DNA from: Gorillibacterium timonense | GTDB taxonomy: Bacteria; Bacillota; Bacilli; Paenibacillales; NBRC-103111 | DNA length: 64,000 nucleotides | Direction: 5' to 3' | Assembly (NCBI RefSeq): GCF_001457415.1 | Contig: NZ_LN881720.1 | Location: 252,305 to 316,304 of the forward strand | Shown here: piece after piece, positions 48,535 to 57,677 of the stretch | How positions within the stretch are numbered: position 1 is the stretch's first letter | Layout: each line of letters opens with the position of its first letter | Position numbers and translations under genes: made by a program | Notes under the pieces: model-generated | Database searches by the model: none | Seen by the model: only the letters and a program-made list of their open reading frames with translations | Told to the model about the DNA's origin: nothing

Positions 48535-51036
48535 ATGGAGAAGAGGAATGCGGCTGGCCGCGCAGTGGATTGGACTCGGGAAGCTTTTGCAGAATGGAGA
48601 CTCGCGGGATGGGGGCTCCTTCAGAGAAACAAGTGGATGCAGGCGTGGACGGTGAAGAAATGGGGGATGCTGCTTGCGGTTATGGCTTTTTTGCTCGGAC
48701 GAGCTGCGATTCTCGATCAGCTGGCGCCTTTTGCGCTCGCGTACTTTGCCGTCATCTATTACTTGCGCAAGGATCTGGTTGTCTGGGTCGGGATCGGAAC
48801 GGCAGCTGGCTGCCTGTTCTCTCCGGTCGCACATCCGGTAGGCCTGTTTGGTGAACTGGCCGTCTTTCTCCTTCTGCAAAAGGCAATGGAAAAATTTGAA
48901 CGAATCGAGCTGTCCTATGTGCCCGTTCTGGTAGGGAGCTCGATCCTGCTCGTTCAGTTGTTTTTGGCATTGGTTGGGCCTGTCGAGGGCTGGTTCCCGA
49001 TGGTCATGGCGGGAATCGATGCGGCGCTCGGACTGATCCTCTCTCTGATTTTCGTACAGGCGATTCCGATCTTTGCCCCTGCTCGCAAATCCTATCACTT
49101 GAAAAATGAGGAGATCATCTGCCTCATCATCCTGCTCGCCTCTGTCATGACCGGCACGGTAGGCTGGGCCGCGGGTCCGGTGACCGTAGAGCATGTGCTG
49201 TCGCGCTATCTGGTTCTCCTGTTCGCGCTGGTCGGCGGAGCGCCGCTCGGGGCCTCCGTCGGCGTGGTGGCGGGAATGATCCTGAGCCTCGCTGATCCCA
49301 ATGCGGTGTATCAGATCAGCCTGCTCGCTTTCTCCGGCATGCTGGCCGGACTGATGAAGGAGGGCGGGCGCGTTCCTGTCGCACTCGGCATGCTGCTCGG
49401 CTCCTCCATCCTCTCGTTCTATATCGGGGATCAGGCCGCCGTGCTGAATTCCACCTGGGAATCGCTTCTCTCCGTCACTCTCTTTTTCCTGACCGGGCGG
49501 ACACTGATCCATACTCTATCCCGCTATGTGCCGGGAACCCAGGAAAATCTCAAGTCGCATTATGAATATGCGAAACGGGTGCGGGATATTACCGCTAGCC
49601 GGGTCGAGCAGTTCTCGGAGGTGTTCCGCCAACTGTCGCGCAGCTTCACGCAGCTGGCGGCAGACGGAACCGGCGGTGAACGCAGGAAGGCCGAGCAGGA
49701 GCATTTCATGGATGCGGTGGCCCAGAAAACCTGCGCGAGCTGCTTCCGGCAGAAGATGTGCTGGAACGAAAAGTTCTACGACACCTATGCCGTGATGACG
49801 GAGATGATGACCTCCATCGAAGGGGAAGGCAAGAGCAAGCGGGAGAAGAGAGACATTCGCCCGGAATGGCGGACGGCCTGCAAGAAGCCCGAGCAGGTGC
49901 TGGCCGTGATGAGGGAGCAGTACAGCCTGTACCGGAACGACCAGCACTGGCGGCGGCAGATCATTGAGAGCCGACAGCTCGTGGCGGACCAACTGGTGGG
50001 CGTCTCGCAGGTGATGGAGGACCTGGCGCGTGAAATCAAGCGAGAGGGGCAGCAGCTCTATCTGCAGGAGGAGCAGATCCGCTCCGCTCTGGAGCAGCTT
50101 GGCTTATCGGTCCATAGCATCGATGTCATCAATCTGGAGGAGGGCAATGTCGAGATCGAGATCGTGCACCAATATACGCGCGGCTTCGATGAATGCCGCA
50201 AGATCATCGCCCCGATGTTATCGGACATCCTGGGCGAGACGATCACGGTGACCCGGGAGCAGCCGACGGATCGCGGCCCGAGCTACAGCCTCGTCACCTT
50301 CGGCTCGGCGAAGGAATTCGAGGTGTGGACCGGAGTGGCGGGTGCGGCCAAGGGCGGCGATCTGCTGTCGGGCGACAGCTTCACCGCCGTGGAGCTCGGC
50401 AACGGCAAGTTCGCGGTCGCGCTCAGCGATGGCATGGGCAACGGAGAGCGGGCGCGGCAGGAGAGCAGCACGGCGCTGACGATTCTCCAGCAGCTGCTGC
50501 AGTCGGGGATGGACGAGAAGCTGGCGATCAAGTCGGTCAATTCCGTCTTGATGCTGCGCTCGCCGGAGGAGATCTATGCCACTGTGGACATGGCAATCAT
50601 CGACCTGTACAGCGCCGAGACGACGTTCATGAAGATCGGCTCGACGCCGAGCTTCATCAAGCGGGCGGGCGAGGTCATTCCGATCACGGCGAGCAATCTC
50701 CCCGTGGGCATCCTGAGCGAGATCGAGGTCGATCTGGTCAGCGTCCAGCTCCTCCCGGGCGACACGCTGATCATGATGACCGACGGCATCTTCGATGCGC
50801 CCGGCTACGCCGTGAACAAGGAGCTGTGGCTGAAGCGCGTCATCCAGGAGATTCGCGCCGACGACCCGCAGGAGTTCGCCGACTGCCTCCTGGAGCGGGT
50901 CGTCCGCCACCAGGAGGGCGACATCCACGACGACATGACCGTCATCGTCGCCAAGGTGAACCGCTACCAGCCGGAGTGGGCCACCTTCCGCTGGCCCGGC
51001 GTCAGCCGGATGGAACGGCCGAAGGTGGTGAGTTAG
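48535..51036 (+). CDS. spoIIE: Stage II sporulation protein E (PP2C phosphatase)
   Basis: 833 aa. About ten membrane helices from residue 35 to 340, a central FtsZ-interacting/regulatory part with a CASCFRQKMCW cysteine cluster, and a C-terminal PP2C domain (GDSFTAVELGNGKFAVALSDGMGNGERARQESS near 615-647, MMTDGIFDAPG near 745). Dephosphorylates SpoIIAA to activate sigma-F and links polar septation to it. A terminator at 51053 follows, and B. subtilis synteny ends here. Confidence 0.96.
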   Translation: MEKRNAAGRAVDWTREAFAEWRLAGWGLLQRNKWMQAWTVKKWGMLLAVMAFLLGRAAILDQLAPFALAYFAVIYYLRKDLVVWVGIGTAAGCLFSPVAHPVGLFGELAVFLLLQKAMEKFERIELSYVPVLVGSSILLVQLFLALVGPVEGWFPMVMAGIDAALGLILSLIFVQAIPIFAPARKSYHLKNEEIICLIILLASVMTGTVGWAAGPVTVEHVLSRYLVLLFALVGGAPLGASVGVVAGMILSLADPNAVYQISLLAFSGMLAGLMKEGGRVPVALGMLLGSSILSFYIGDQAAVLNSTWESLLSVTLFFLTGRTLIHTLSRYVPGTQENLKSHYEYAKRVRDITASRVEQFSEVFRQLSRSFTQLAADGTGGERRKAEQEHFMDAVAQKTCASCFRQKMCWNEKFYDTYAVMTEMMTSIEGEGKSKREKRDIRPEWRTACKKPEQVLAVMREQYSLYRNDQHWRRQIIESRQLVADQLVGVSQVMEDLAREIKREGQQLYLQEEQIRSALEQLGLSVHSIDVINLEEGNVEIEIVHQYTRGFDECRKIIAPMLSDILGETITVTREQPTDRGPSYSLVTFGSAKEFEVWTGVAGAAKGGDLLSGDSFTAVELGNGKFAVALSDGMGNGERARQESSTALTILQQLLQSGMDEKLAIKSVNSVLMLRSPEEIYATVDMAIIDLYSAETTFMKIGSTPSFIKRAGEVIPITASNLPVGILSEIEVDLVSVQLLPGDTLIMMTDGIFDAPGYAVNKELWLKRVIQEIRADDPQEFADCLLERVVRHQEGDIHDDMTVIVAKVNRYQPEWATFRWPGVSRMERPKVVS

Positions 51037-51052
51037 CGGGCTCTGCGAGGAG

Positions 51053-51078
51053 AGAGCAGCCGGGAGCTGCTCTTTTTT
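51053..51078 (+). terminator. Terminator of spoIIE
   Basis: AGAGCAGC / GCTGCTCT stem followed by T-run. Confidence 0.88.
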
Positions 51079-51307
51079 ATGCCAATTGGATTAATAGGGG
51101 AAACGCTCGTATTCACACAAAATACATATTATAGAATTTTAACCATTTTAATGGCAAAAACGTTTAACTAGTAACCAGACCATTCAACCGTACGAGCATT
51201 CCTTAACTCTGGAATCTGGAATTGCTATGGAGGTGAGCCCTCTCTTCATTGCTGCCTGAAAGGGATCAAACCAGCTGTTCAATTTACTAGTTTAGGAGGA
51301 TTTCATT

Positions 51308-51898
51308 ATGAAGATGAAAAGTATCGCCAGTTTTCTCTTGGCCCTTGTAATGGTAAGCACAATCAGCGTATCGAGCGCAGTAGCCGAGTCAAATGCCGTT
51401 CCGGTTTCGGGAGAGAAGCTTGCCAGCCGAACGGTGGACGATCATGGGGCTTCTCTCACTTGGCAAAAAGGAACCTCCGGGGAAACTCTGGCGAGAGTCA
51501 AGATTGGCAAAAATGAAGCGGACTATTCGTACAATAATCAAAAGAACCGGGTATCCAAGAAGACTGGTGAGCAAACCGTCTCCTATGTCTATGATTCGGA
51601 CTCCCGTTTGATTTCAGAAACGAGAAATGCGGACGTGTTTACCTACTTGCAGGAGAACGCCGATTTCGCAGGGTTTATTTTCCGAGATGCAACCTATGCC
51701 TATGTAAAAGACGATGACCGAAACGTAGTTGCCCTTAAAGATGCTTCCGGGCAGGAAGTGGCGAAGTATGCATACAGCCCCGATGGAACTACCTCCATTC
51801 TTGGCAAGGACGAACTTGGGAATTGGGTAGACAAAAGCCAGGACGAAACGTTTATCGGTACTCTGAATCTGATTCGGTTGCACTCGTTTTATTATGAC
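51308..51898 (+). pseudogene. Secreted YD/RHS-like protein, 5' fragment split by a transposon
   Basis: Codes for 197 residues before the transposon: signal peptide (MKMKSIASFLLALVMVSTISVSSAVA), then YD/RHS-like sequence (VSYVYDSDSRLISETRNADVFTY, KYAYSPDGTTSILG). TTAGGAGG precedes ATG 51308. The frame reaches LHSFYYD, after which transposon sequence adds four codons and a stop at 51910. Its continuation lies at 56823: joining the two halves with one TTATGAC copy removed gives SFYYDAETGWYYNGYQYYD, a typical RHS pattern, in one frame. Confidence 0.88.
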
Positions 51899-51974
51899 TG
51901 TTACTGCTAACCCATAATGTCCGGCAATTGACGGCGTAAGTTGTCCTGCTGGTGACGGACAAGCTGTCCGCGCG

Positions 51975-52010
51975 AGATTAAAAGAAAGGGAGAATCATGA
52001 TAATTCTCCC
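51975..52010 (-). terminator. Terminator of the transposon operon
   Basis: Minus-strand stem GGGAGAAT / ATTCTCCC followed by TTTCTTTTAA. The stop codon of the ATPase gene lies in the loop. Confidence 0.7.
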
Positions 52011-52795
52011 TGGATGACGCGCTTGACCATATGGTCGTCGACGATCCGATGTTGATTCTGCGCTCCGTACAACAAACAGTGTGTACATACCTTGTTGATA
52101 AGCCGTGCGGCACCACTCGAGAAGCGGTAAATGTCATCGATTGCACTGTCCGAGAAGATGTCATGCTCCGCACCGGCGAACGCCATGTGACGACGAATGT
52201 AATCGCCGGTCTGGGCGCGATCGTAATGCGGCAGCTTGCACTGCAGGTCGATGCGCTGGCGAATGGCCGCATACGCCTGAAGATTGAGTCGATCCCACAG
52301 CTCACTCTGGCCTACGAGAATGAGTGCCATGGGGCTTTGCGCGTCCATCTTGAAATTGAGCAGGAAGCGTACTTCTTCCAGCATTTCGCGGTCGAGCAAA
52401 TGCGCTTCGTCGACGACGACAACCGGTTGCAGCCGATGAATGCCGCGCATGAGCTCGATCTCGCGATGCAACTGACGTTTGGCGTCACCGCGGTAGAATT
52501 TCGACTCGCAGCCGAGCTGCTCCAAGAGTCCCTTGTAGAAGTGCCGTGGCGTCAGCTTGGAGTCCGACAAGTAAAGCACCTTGTACTTCGCCGGGTCGAG
52601 TGCTTCCGTGAACCGCCGAATCGTCGTCGTCTTGCCTGTGCCGCAGTCGCCAGTGATGACCGCGAACCACTGGCGCTGGGCAGCGTACTCGAGACGCCCG
52701 AGCGTTTCCTCAAGGATGACCGACTCATACAGCTCACTTGTCGGTACGTCCCGAGAGAATGGCGAACGGCCAAGGCTGTAGAAGGACTCAAACAT
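51995..52795 (-). CDS. Transposon ATPase, TnsC/ExeA-like AAA+
   Basis: 266 aa AAA+ protein: Walker A GDCGTGKTTTIRRF near 49-62, Walker B VVVVDEAHLL near 123-132, sensor ILVGQSELW near 157, and an ExeA-like start (FYSLGRSPFSRDVPTSELYES). In TnsC/TniB/IstB systems the ATPase picks target DNA and activates the transposase. Overlaps the transposase gene by 8 bp. No similarity to a TniQ or resolvase is seen beside it. Confidence 0.88.
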   Translation of the reverse strand: MFESFYSLGRSPFSRDVPTSELYESVILEETLGRLEYAAQRQWFAVITGDCGTGKTTTIRRFTEALDPAKYKVLYLSDSKLTPRHFYKGLLEQLGCESKFYRGDAKRQLHREIELMRGIHRLQPVVVVDEAHLLDREMLEEVRFLLNFKMDAQSPMALILVGQSELWDRLNLQAYAAIRQRIDLQCKLPHYDRAQTGDYIRRHMAFAGAEHDIFSDSAIDDIYRFSSGAARLINKVCTHCLLYGAQNQHRIVDDHMVKRVIQGELS

Positions 52796-54140
52796 GGCCG
52801 TCCTCCTTGTTCACCCGGCGGTAAGCTACAGCCGGAGCTTGCTGTGCCTTACGATCCCGGCTGCGTTCTTCTGCTGCCGTGAGCAGCCTTGATGCATCTG
52901 CCGGTAATGGACCCAGATGCTCCGGCAGCGGAGGCCGTTTGCCTGCCCGTTCGCCGATGACGAGTTCTCGGACGCGCCGTGGCGCATGTCCTTCGTACTC
53001 CATGATGAGCTCCGTAATGTCCGCCGGGTCGAACACCACATCCACCGTGCAGCCTATGAATGGCAAGCCAACCTCGTATTTGCGATCCATGAAGCTGATG
53101 CAGCCGGACTTGTCTACCTTGCGCGTCTCGCAGTGCAGGAAGGCATGGGCGAGCTCGTCCGGATCCACGAACCGGAGAGGCTTCTTGTCGCTGCGGTAGG
53201 CCGTTTCCGGGCTGCGCTTATTCTCCAGCGCGGAATGCGGTTTGTTCTGGTAACACTCCGACAGCCACACCGTAAACAGCTCATTCAGCCGTTCCAGTGT
53301 ATTCGGTTTCTCCAGCGCTGACTCACTCAAGAACGCATCAACCACACGATTGAAACGCTCGACCTTGCCCGTGGCTTCCGGTGAGTAAGGCTTTGCAAAC
53401 AAAAGCCGGATGCCAAGCTTGGAACACGCACGCGTCATCCATTTGGTTCGGTATTGCTTCCCATTGTCGAAGTACACGGACTCGGGGACGCCGAACTTCT
53501 GAATGGCTTGGCGGAAGCAGTCCTCTACGATGGTCTTGTCCATGACCGGGTAGAACTCACCGTGCAAGACAAACCGTGTCGCATCGTCGACAAACGTCAC
53601 CAGGAACACTTGCTTCATGGCACCATTCGGACCGATGGGCAAGTACGGACCGTACTTGATGTCTGAGTGCCACAGACGATTGCGGTGCCGCTGTTGGAAC
53701 CGCCTTGCAGCAACACCGGATTCCGTATACATGCGCATGTGACGTGTGCTGTAGCCGCGCTCCGCCAGTCTCTCTTGCAGCGTACTGCGCTTGATCTCCC
53801 CGGGCCTGATGCGACCTTCCCATTCGAGGATCTGAATGAGCTGCGCGACGCTTCGACTGGGCACCTCACGGCGCAGCAGGATCGCCTGCTCCAGCACTTC
53901 TGTCGGGATGGTTGTCTCTGACGGCTGGCGACCTTTGCTCTTGGGTTTTAGACCACCGAACCCGTCTTGGCAGTACTTCGCCAGATACCGGCGCAGCGTC
54001 CGCTCGGAGAGTCCCGTCTGTTCACAAATCCGTTCCTTGATTTCTCTAGCCTTGGCCGGGTCGAGCCCTTCTGCCAGCAGCGGAGACAGCAGTTGGACGC
54101 GCTCCGACGCGATGGCCTCGGCTTTCTTCTGATCTTTCAT
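52788..54140 (-). CDS. DDE transposase, TnsB/Mu-like integrase core
   Basis: 450 aa. N-terminal helix-turn-helix (TGLSERTLRRYLAKY, about 42-56, and a second near 95-140), RNase-H-like core with D in WHSDIKYGPYLP, D in VYFDNGKQYRTKW and E in PYSPEATGKVERFNR, about 36 residues apart for the last pair, then a C-terminal beta-barrel region (CISFMDRKYEVGLPF). GAGGTG precedes ATG 54140. Cuts and joins the transposon ends together with the ATPase. Confidence 0.9.
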   Translation of the reverse strand: MKDQKKAEAIASERVQLLSPLLAEGLDPAKAREIKERICEQTGLSERTLRRYLAKYCQDGFGGLKPKSKGRQPSETTIPTEVLEQAILLRREVPSRSVAQLIQILEWEGRIRPGEIKRSTLQERLAERGYSTRHMRMYTESGVAARRFQQRHRNRLWHSDIKYGPYLPIGPNGAMKQVFLVTFVDDATRFVLHGEFYPVMDKTIVEDCFRQAIQKFGVPESVYFDNGKQYRTKWMTRACSKLGIRLLFAKPYSPEATGKVERFNRVVDAFLSESALEKPNTLERLNELFTVWLSECYQNKPHSALENKRSPETAYRSDKKPLRFVDPDELAHAFLHCETRKVDKSGCISFMDRKYEVGLPFIGCTVDVVFDPADITELIMEYEGHAPRRVRELVIGERAGKRPPLPEHLGPLPADASRLLTAAEERSRDRKAQQAPAVAYRRVNKEDGHV

Positions 54141-54177
54141 CTATTCTGCACCTCGCTTGGTAGACTTCGAGATGAGT

Positions 54178-54742
54178 CTACCGCAGAGCAAGGGTGGACA
54201 AGAATGCAGAACGGGTATGTACCCACAAATTTGAATTGACGACGGGGCGGACAATTCGTGCCAGCCAGCCGGGGGCGTCCCCGACGTAGTGTCCGATACA
54301 ATGATGTGCAGACTGCGAAGGGACGGACAGCTTCTCCACAGGGTTCGGACGAAAGCGAATGGCGATGGATCTTAAGGCACCGAGCAAGTACGCGGACTGC
54401 TCTTGAAACCAGTTCTTCCAGCGCTGCAAAGTCGCGTCGTCTGCCGCGACCATGGATAACGCCACCGGCTCTGAAATGACTTGTTCCACACATGCCGATT
54501 CGTAACGCTTGTACGGCACCACACAATCCGGGAGTTCATGGTGAATCTTCCGGCACTGTGTACAACGCAGCCGGCGGATGACGAGCAAGCGGCGTTCTCC
54601 GTCCTCACTCGCTAGCTTCCGCTTCCGGCTTCCAATAACGCTAAGCTCTTCTCCACAGCAGGGAGAGGGAACCACTTCTGCACATCTAACGAAAAACGCC
54701 GGGCGACTTTTCATCCAACTCATACTTTGATACAATGACCAT
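54178..54742 (-). pseudogene. DUF6431-like zinc-ribbon protein, probable frameshift near the start
   Basis: The main frame gives SPCCGEEL(S)VIGSRKRK, LRCTQCRKIHHELPDCVVPYKRY and a long helical C-terminus, a zinc-ribbon protein I associate with DUF6431. The natural start appears to be ATG 54742 (MVIVSKYELDEKSP) in another frame; a one-base shift near 54700 would join it to AFFVRCAEVVPSPCC. An internal ATG 54723 could still give 181 aa. First gene of the transposon operon, 37 bp before the transposase. Role unknown; a target-selection or regulatory role is only a guess. Confidence 0.6.
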
Positions 54743-54894
54743 GTTGTTTGGGGGATGCATCCCGTGAGCCTGTTGCTGCAGGCCCACATCCATGGGAGGC
54801 ATCCTTTTCCTTTTCTGGCGTGCCCAGCAAAGCACGCATCTTCTAGCCGGTGAAAGACCGGTCGCGGGAGGGGCCAAGCCCCCGCGTAGCTAGG

Positions 54895-56738
54895 GTGCCT
54901 GCGCATGGCGAAATCTGTGCGTAGAAGCGCATCGACGAAAGTACCTGTCAGAGACAGGGCGAGCAACAGACCAGGCCGTAACATGAAGTGAATCTTGCCG
55001 CGTCGACAAAAAGGCCTCACAAGAGGGAAAAGAGGAAGCCGAGCCTTGCAGAATTGGGCGAAGGCCATGGAAGCTGTTAGGACCTTGGAGCGACAGCGAA
55101 GAATCCTCCGGCGTAAAGGGAGCGGCATGGACTGAAAGAGGATGCAGTGAACTGGGGAGACCCTCCCCTGCACGAAGTTTTTTTTCGTAACGAGATGCTC
55201 TATAAGCCAAAAGGCGAAATGAGCCATCAGCAGGAAGGGAGTCCGAGGGGCTCATACTACCGAGGAGCGCAGGACAACACAACCTGCGGGAGGGAAGGAG
55301 CCCTGCTTTGTTCAAGCTTTTGGAGGAGGTACGAGTCAGTGAATGCCAAACGGCTAACGACACCAAAGGAAAACGTTCAACAACTCCGAGAAAAGCTAGG
55401 TCATGCGGCCAAGACAAGCAAGAGCAGAAGATTCCATGCGCTGTACGACAAGGTAAGTCGGGAGGATGTGCTGTGGGAAGCATGGCGATGTGTACGAGGC
55501 AACAAAGGAGCGGCAGGCGTGGATGGCGAGACGCTCGCGGATATCGAGAAGAAGGGTGAAGCCTTGTTCATCGAGGAATGCCGGGAACGATTGATACAGA
55601 AGCGGTACCGCCCCCAACCCGTACGACGCCACTATATCCCGAAGAAGGATGGACGAAAGCGTCCGCTGGGCATCCCGACGATTCAAGACCGCGTTGTACA
55701 GATGGCAGTAAAACTGGTGATCGAACCGATCTACGAAGCGGATTTTCAAGAAAGTTCCTTCGGCTTCCGCCCGAAGCGCAGTGCGAAAGGGGCGCTGGAG
55801 CGAATCCGGAAAGCATGCAACCGCAAAGGCAATTGGGTGGTCGATGTGGACATCCAAGGGTACTTCGACAACATCAACCAAGAGAAGCTGATGAAGCTGG
55901 TAGAAATGCGAATCAGCGACAGACGCGTACTCAAGCTAATCCGCCAGTGGCTCGGAGCCGGGGTGCTGGAGGAAGGGAAGGTCAGGAGGAGCGATCTCGG
56001 AACGCCACAGGGCGGCGTGATCTCACCTCTGCTTGCCAACATCTATCTGAACTACTTCGACCAGTTGTGGGAGAAGCATGGGAAGACGGTTGGAGAACTG
56101 ACGCGGTATGCCGACGACTTTGTCGTGGTGTGCAAGACAAGGAAGGATGCCATCCATGCTCATAAGTTGATACAGGCGATCATGGAGCGGCTGGAATTGA
56201 CGCTGCACCCGGAGAAGACGCGGATCGTGGGGCTGTGGACGGGGGAAGAAGGATTCGACTTCCTCGGCATGCACCACCGGAAGACGAAGGCGGAAACAGG
56301 ACGAAGCCAAGTGTACTACACGACCCAGCAATGGCTCTGCAAGAAAGCAGAGCAGCATATCCGGGAAGTGGTGAAAGAACGACTGGCGCCGCCAAGCATG
56401 CGGCATGTCTCGTTCGAAGAACACGTGAAGTGGCTCAATCCGAAAATCCAAGGCTGGAAGAACTACTATGCGACCCCATACAGCAGCAGATGGATGGCCA
56501 AGCTAGATTGGTATATCCGACAACGGCTAACGAAATGGTATGCAAAGAAGCGTCAGCGAAATCGCTGGCGCAGCTCCGGCACCGAAGTGAGGTTTCACTG
56601 CCAACTGCATGGACTCAAGACACTCGTGTAAGTTGCATGCCCATGAATGACGAACATCGGAAAGCCGTATGAGGGAAAACCTCACGTACGGTTTGATGAG
56701 GAGGGGCTGAAGAAAAAAAACTCAGCCCTTCACTCTAG
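54895..56738 (+). ncRNA. Group II intron RNA (group IIC-like)
   Basis: 5' end set at GTGCCTGCGC, close to the GTGYG intron start; 3' part contains domain V (AGCCGTATGAGGGAAAAC ... GTACGGTTT near 56666-56695) and domain VI (GGGGCTGA / TCAGCCC near 56703-56728) ending about CTCTAG. The 5' exon carries a GC-rich hairpin (CGCGGGAGGGGC / GCCCCCGCG, 54863-54886) just upstream, the kind of site used by group IIC introns. Orientation is opposite to the transposon genes. Exact ends are uncertain by several bases. Confidence 0.75.
55339..56631 (+). CDS. ltrA: Group II intron reverse transcriptase/maturase
   Basis: 430 aa from GTG 55339 behind GGAGGAGG; upstream in-frame sequence is intron RNA. RT domain blocks PIPKKDG-like IPKKDGRKRPLGIPTIQDRVVQ, SSFGFRPKRSA, DVDIQGYFDNI, GTPQGGVISPLLANIYL and catalytic RYADDFVVV near 268-276, then maturase domain X (HVKWLNPKIQGWKNYY). 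No HNH endonuclease domain is seen at the C-terminus, as in group IIC ORFs. Splices and mobilises its intron. Confidence 0.92.
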   Translation: MNAKRLTTPKENVQQLREKLGHAAKTSKSRRFHALYDKVSREDVLWEAWRCVRGNKGAAGVDGETLADIEKKGEALFIEECRERLIQKRYRPQPVRRHYIPKKDGRKRPLGIPTIQDRVVQMAVKLVIEPIYEADFQESSFGFRPKRSAKGALERIRKACNRKGNWVVDVDIQGYFDNINQEKLMKLVEMRISDRRVLKLIRQWLGAGVLEEGKVRRSDLGTPQGGVISPLLANIYLNYFDQLWEKHGKTVGELTRYADDFVVVCKTRKDAIHAHKLIQAIMERLELTLHPEKTRIVGLWTGEEGFDFLGMHHRKTKAETGRSQVYYTTQQWLCKKAEQHIREVVKERLAPPSMRHVSFEEHVKWLNPKIQGWKNYYATPYSSRWMAKLDWYIRQRLTKWYAKKRQRNRWRSSGTEVRFHCQLHGLKTLV

Positions 56739-56815
56739 TGATACGGTCATTATATTCAGCAACTCTCGGACAGGCAATCCCACCAGCAATTGGACGTTAT
56801 CTTTCAGCGGTAACA

Positions 56816-57638
56816 TTATGACGCAGAAACCGGCTGGTATTACAACGGCTATCAATATTACGATTCGATCTCCAATCAATATATCACGGGAATTGAAACC
56901 ACCGATGCGGCGACGAACCTCAAATTGTTTTCGGCTAAGGGTCAACAAATCTCTCCATTTGTCACCCAGGATATGGTCATCCAGATTACAAATTGGAAGA
57001 ACACCCTGATGAGTGATGCAAACTTCGGAAAGTCGATCTCGTATTCTTCCGGATGGTATAATAGCTTGTCCGATGTTGAAGTCCTGACCCGACTGCTATA
57101 CGGAGAAAATACGGTGAACGTCTCTGATCAAAATGCTGTGGCCTGGGTGGTGATCAATCGGAAGAGCAACGGCTCATTCGGAGGAAGCACCTATCGGGGA
57201 GTCGCCACCAGCTCCGGCGCGTTCGAGCCTATCACTGGAGGATCAAGCGGAACGACAAATGCCCGTGTTCCCGACAAAAGCTCGGCCAGATGGAGCAATG
57301 CGGTGTGGAATGCTTGCACACTTCTCTCCACATCCAGTGCATCCGATTATGCTTCGCTGGTCTCCAAGCCTGCAGGAATCTCCAGCCAATTGTATTTCGT
57401 AGGCTTGACCTACTTCCTCTTGCCAGGGAATGGTGCGGATACTTCACCCGCCGGCAGCGGCTTGCGTTACAGCTTTAATGGAGGAAGCAGCTACGTGGCC
57501 ATCAAGGATGTTGTGATTGTGTTCGATTCCACATCGTCTTTGCAGAATCCGTCCTCCATTGCTACCATAACCAGCAACAGCAACCTGGACACCAACAGTG
57601 AGAGAAGCACCCATAATATTTTCTATAACCTAAAATAA
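56816..57638 (+). pseudogene. RHS/SleB-like protein, 3' fragment split by the transposon
   Basis: Begins with the second TTATGAC copy and reads in frame AETGWYYNGYQYYDSISNQYITGIETTDAATNL, an RHS-type end, followed by a domain like SleB/CwlJ cell-wall hydrolases (VEVLTRLLYGENTVNVSDQNAVAWVVINRK near 57082-57170, containing the catalytic-type Glu). Up to 271 codons to the stop at 57638. On its own it might start at ATG 56925 but has no ribosome-binding site or signal peptide there. The joined gene would encode about 468 aa. Confidence 0.85.
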
Positions 57639-57677
57639 CCAAGCTCATGTCTTCCACATGGCGGAGGAGAAACGAAT

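Larger units (their letters stand above)
51899..56815. mobile_element. Tn7/Tn5053-like transposon (TnsB-TnsC class) carrying a group II intron
   Basis: Ends are TGTTACTGCTAA on the left and, inverted, TGTTACCGCTGA on the right; further shared blocks ATAAYGTCC, CAATTG and CTGGTG follow within 60 bp and look like transposase-binding sites. The 7-bp TTATGAC directly before 51899 is repeated at 56816-56822. Genes on the minus strand run DUF6431-like, DDE transposase, ATPase. Without the intron (about 1.84 kb) the element would be about 3.07 kb. TGT...ACA ends and a transposase-ATPase pair fit the Tn7/Mu/Tn5053 group; the 7-bp duplication differs from the usual 5 bp. Confidence 0.85.

Noticed and set aside
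48213-48854. Open frames upstream of and across the spoIIE start, on both strands
   Set aside because: No start signals; the plus-strand frame overlaps spoIIE out of frame. The minus-strand 74-aa frame (48246-48470) has a helical look but no other support.
54890-55483. 197-aa open frame on the minus strand
   Set aside because: Covers the 5' structured part of the group II intron and the maturase start in antisense.
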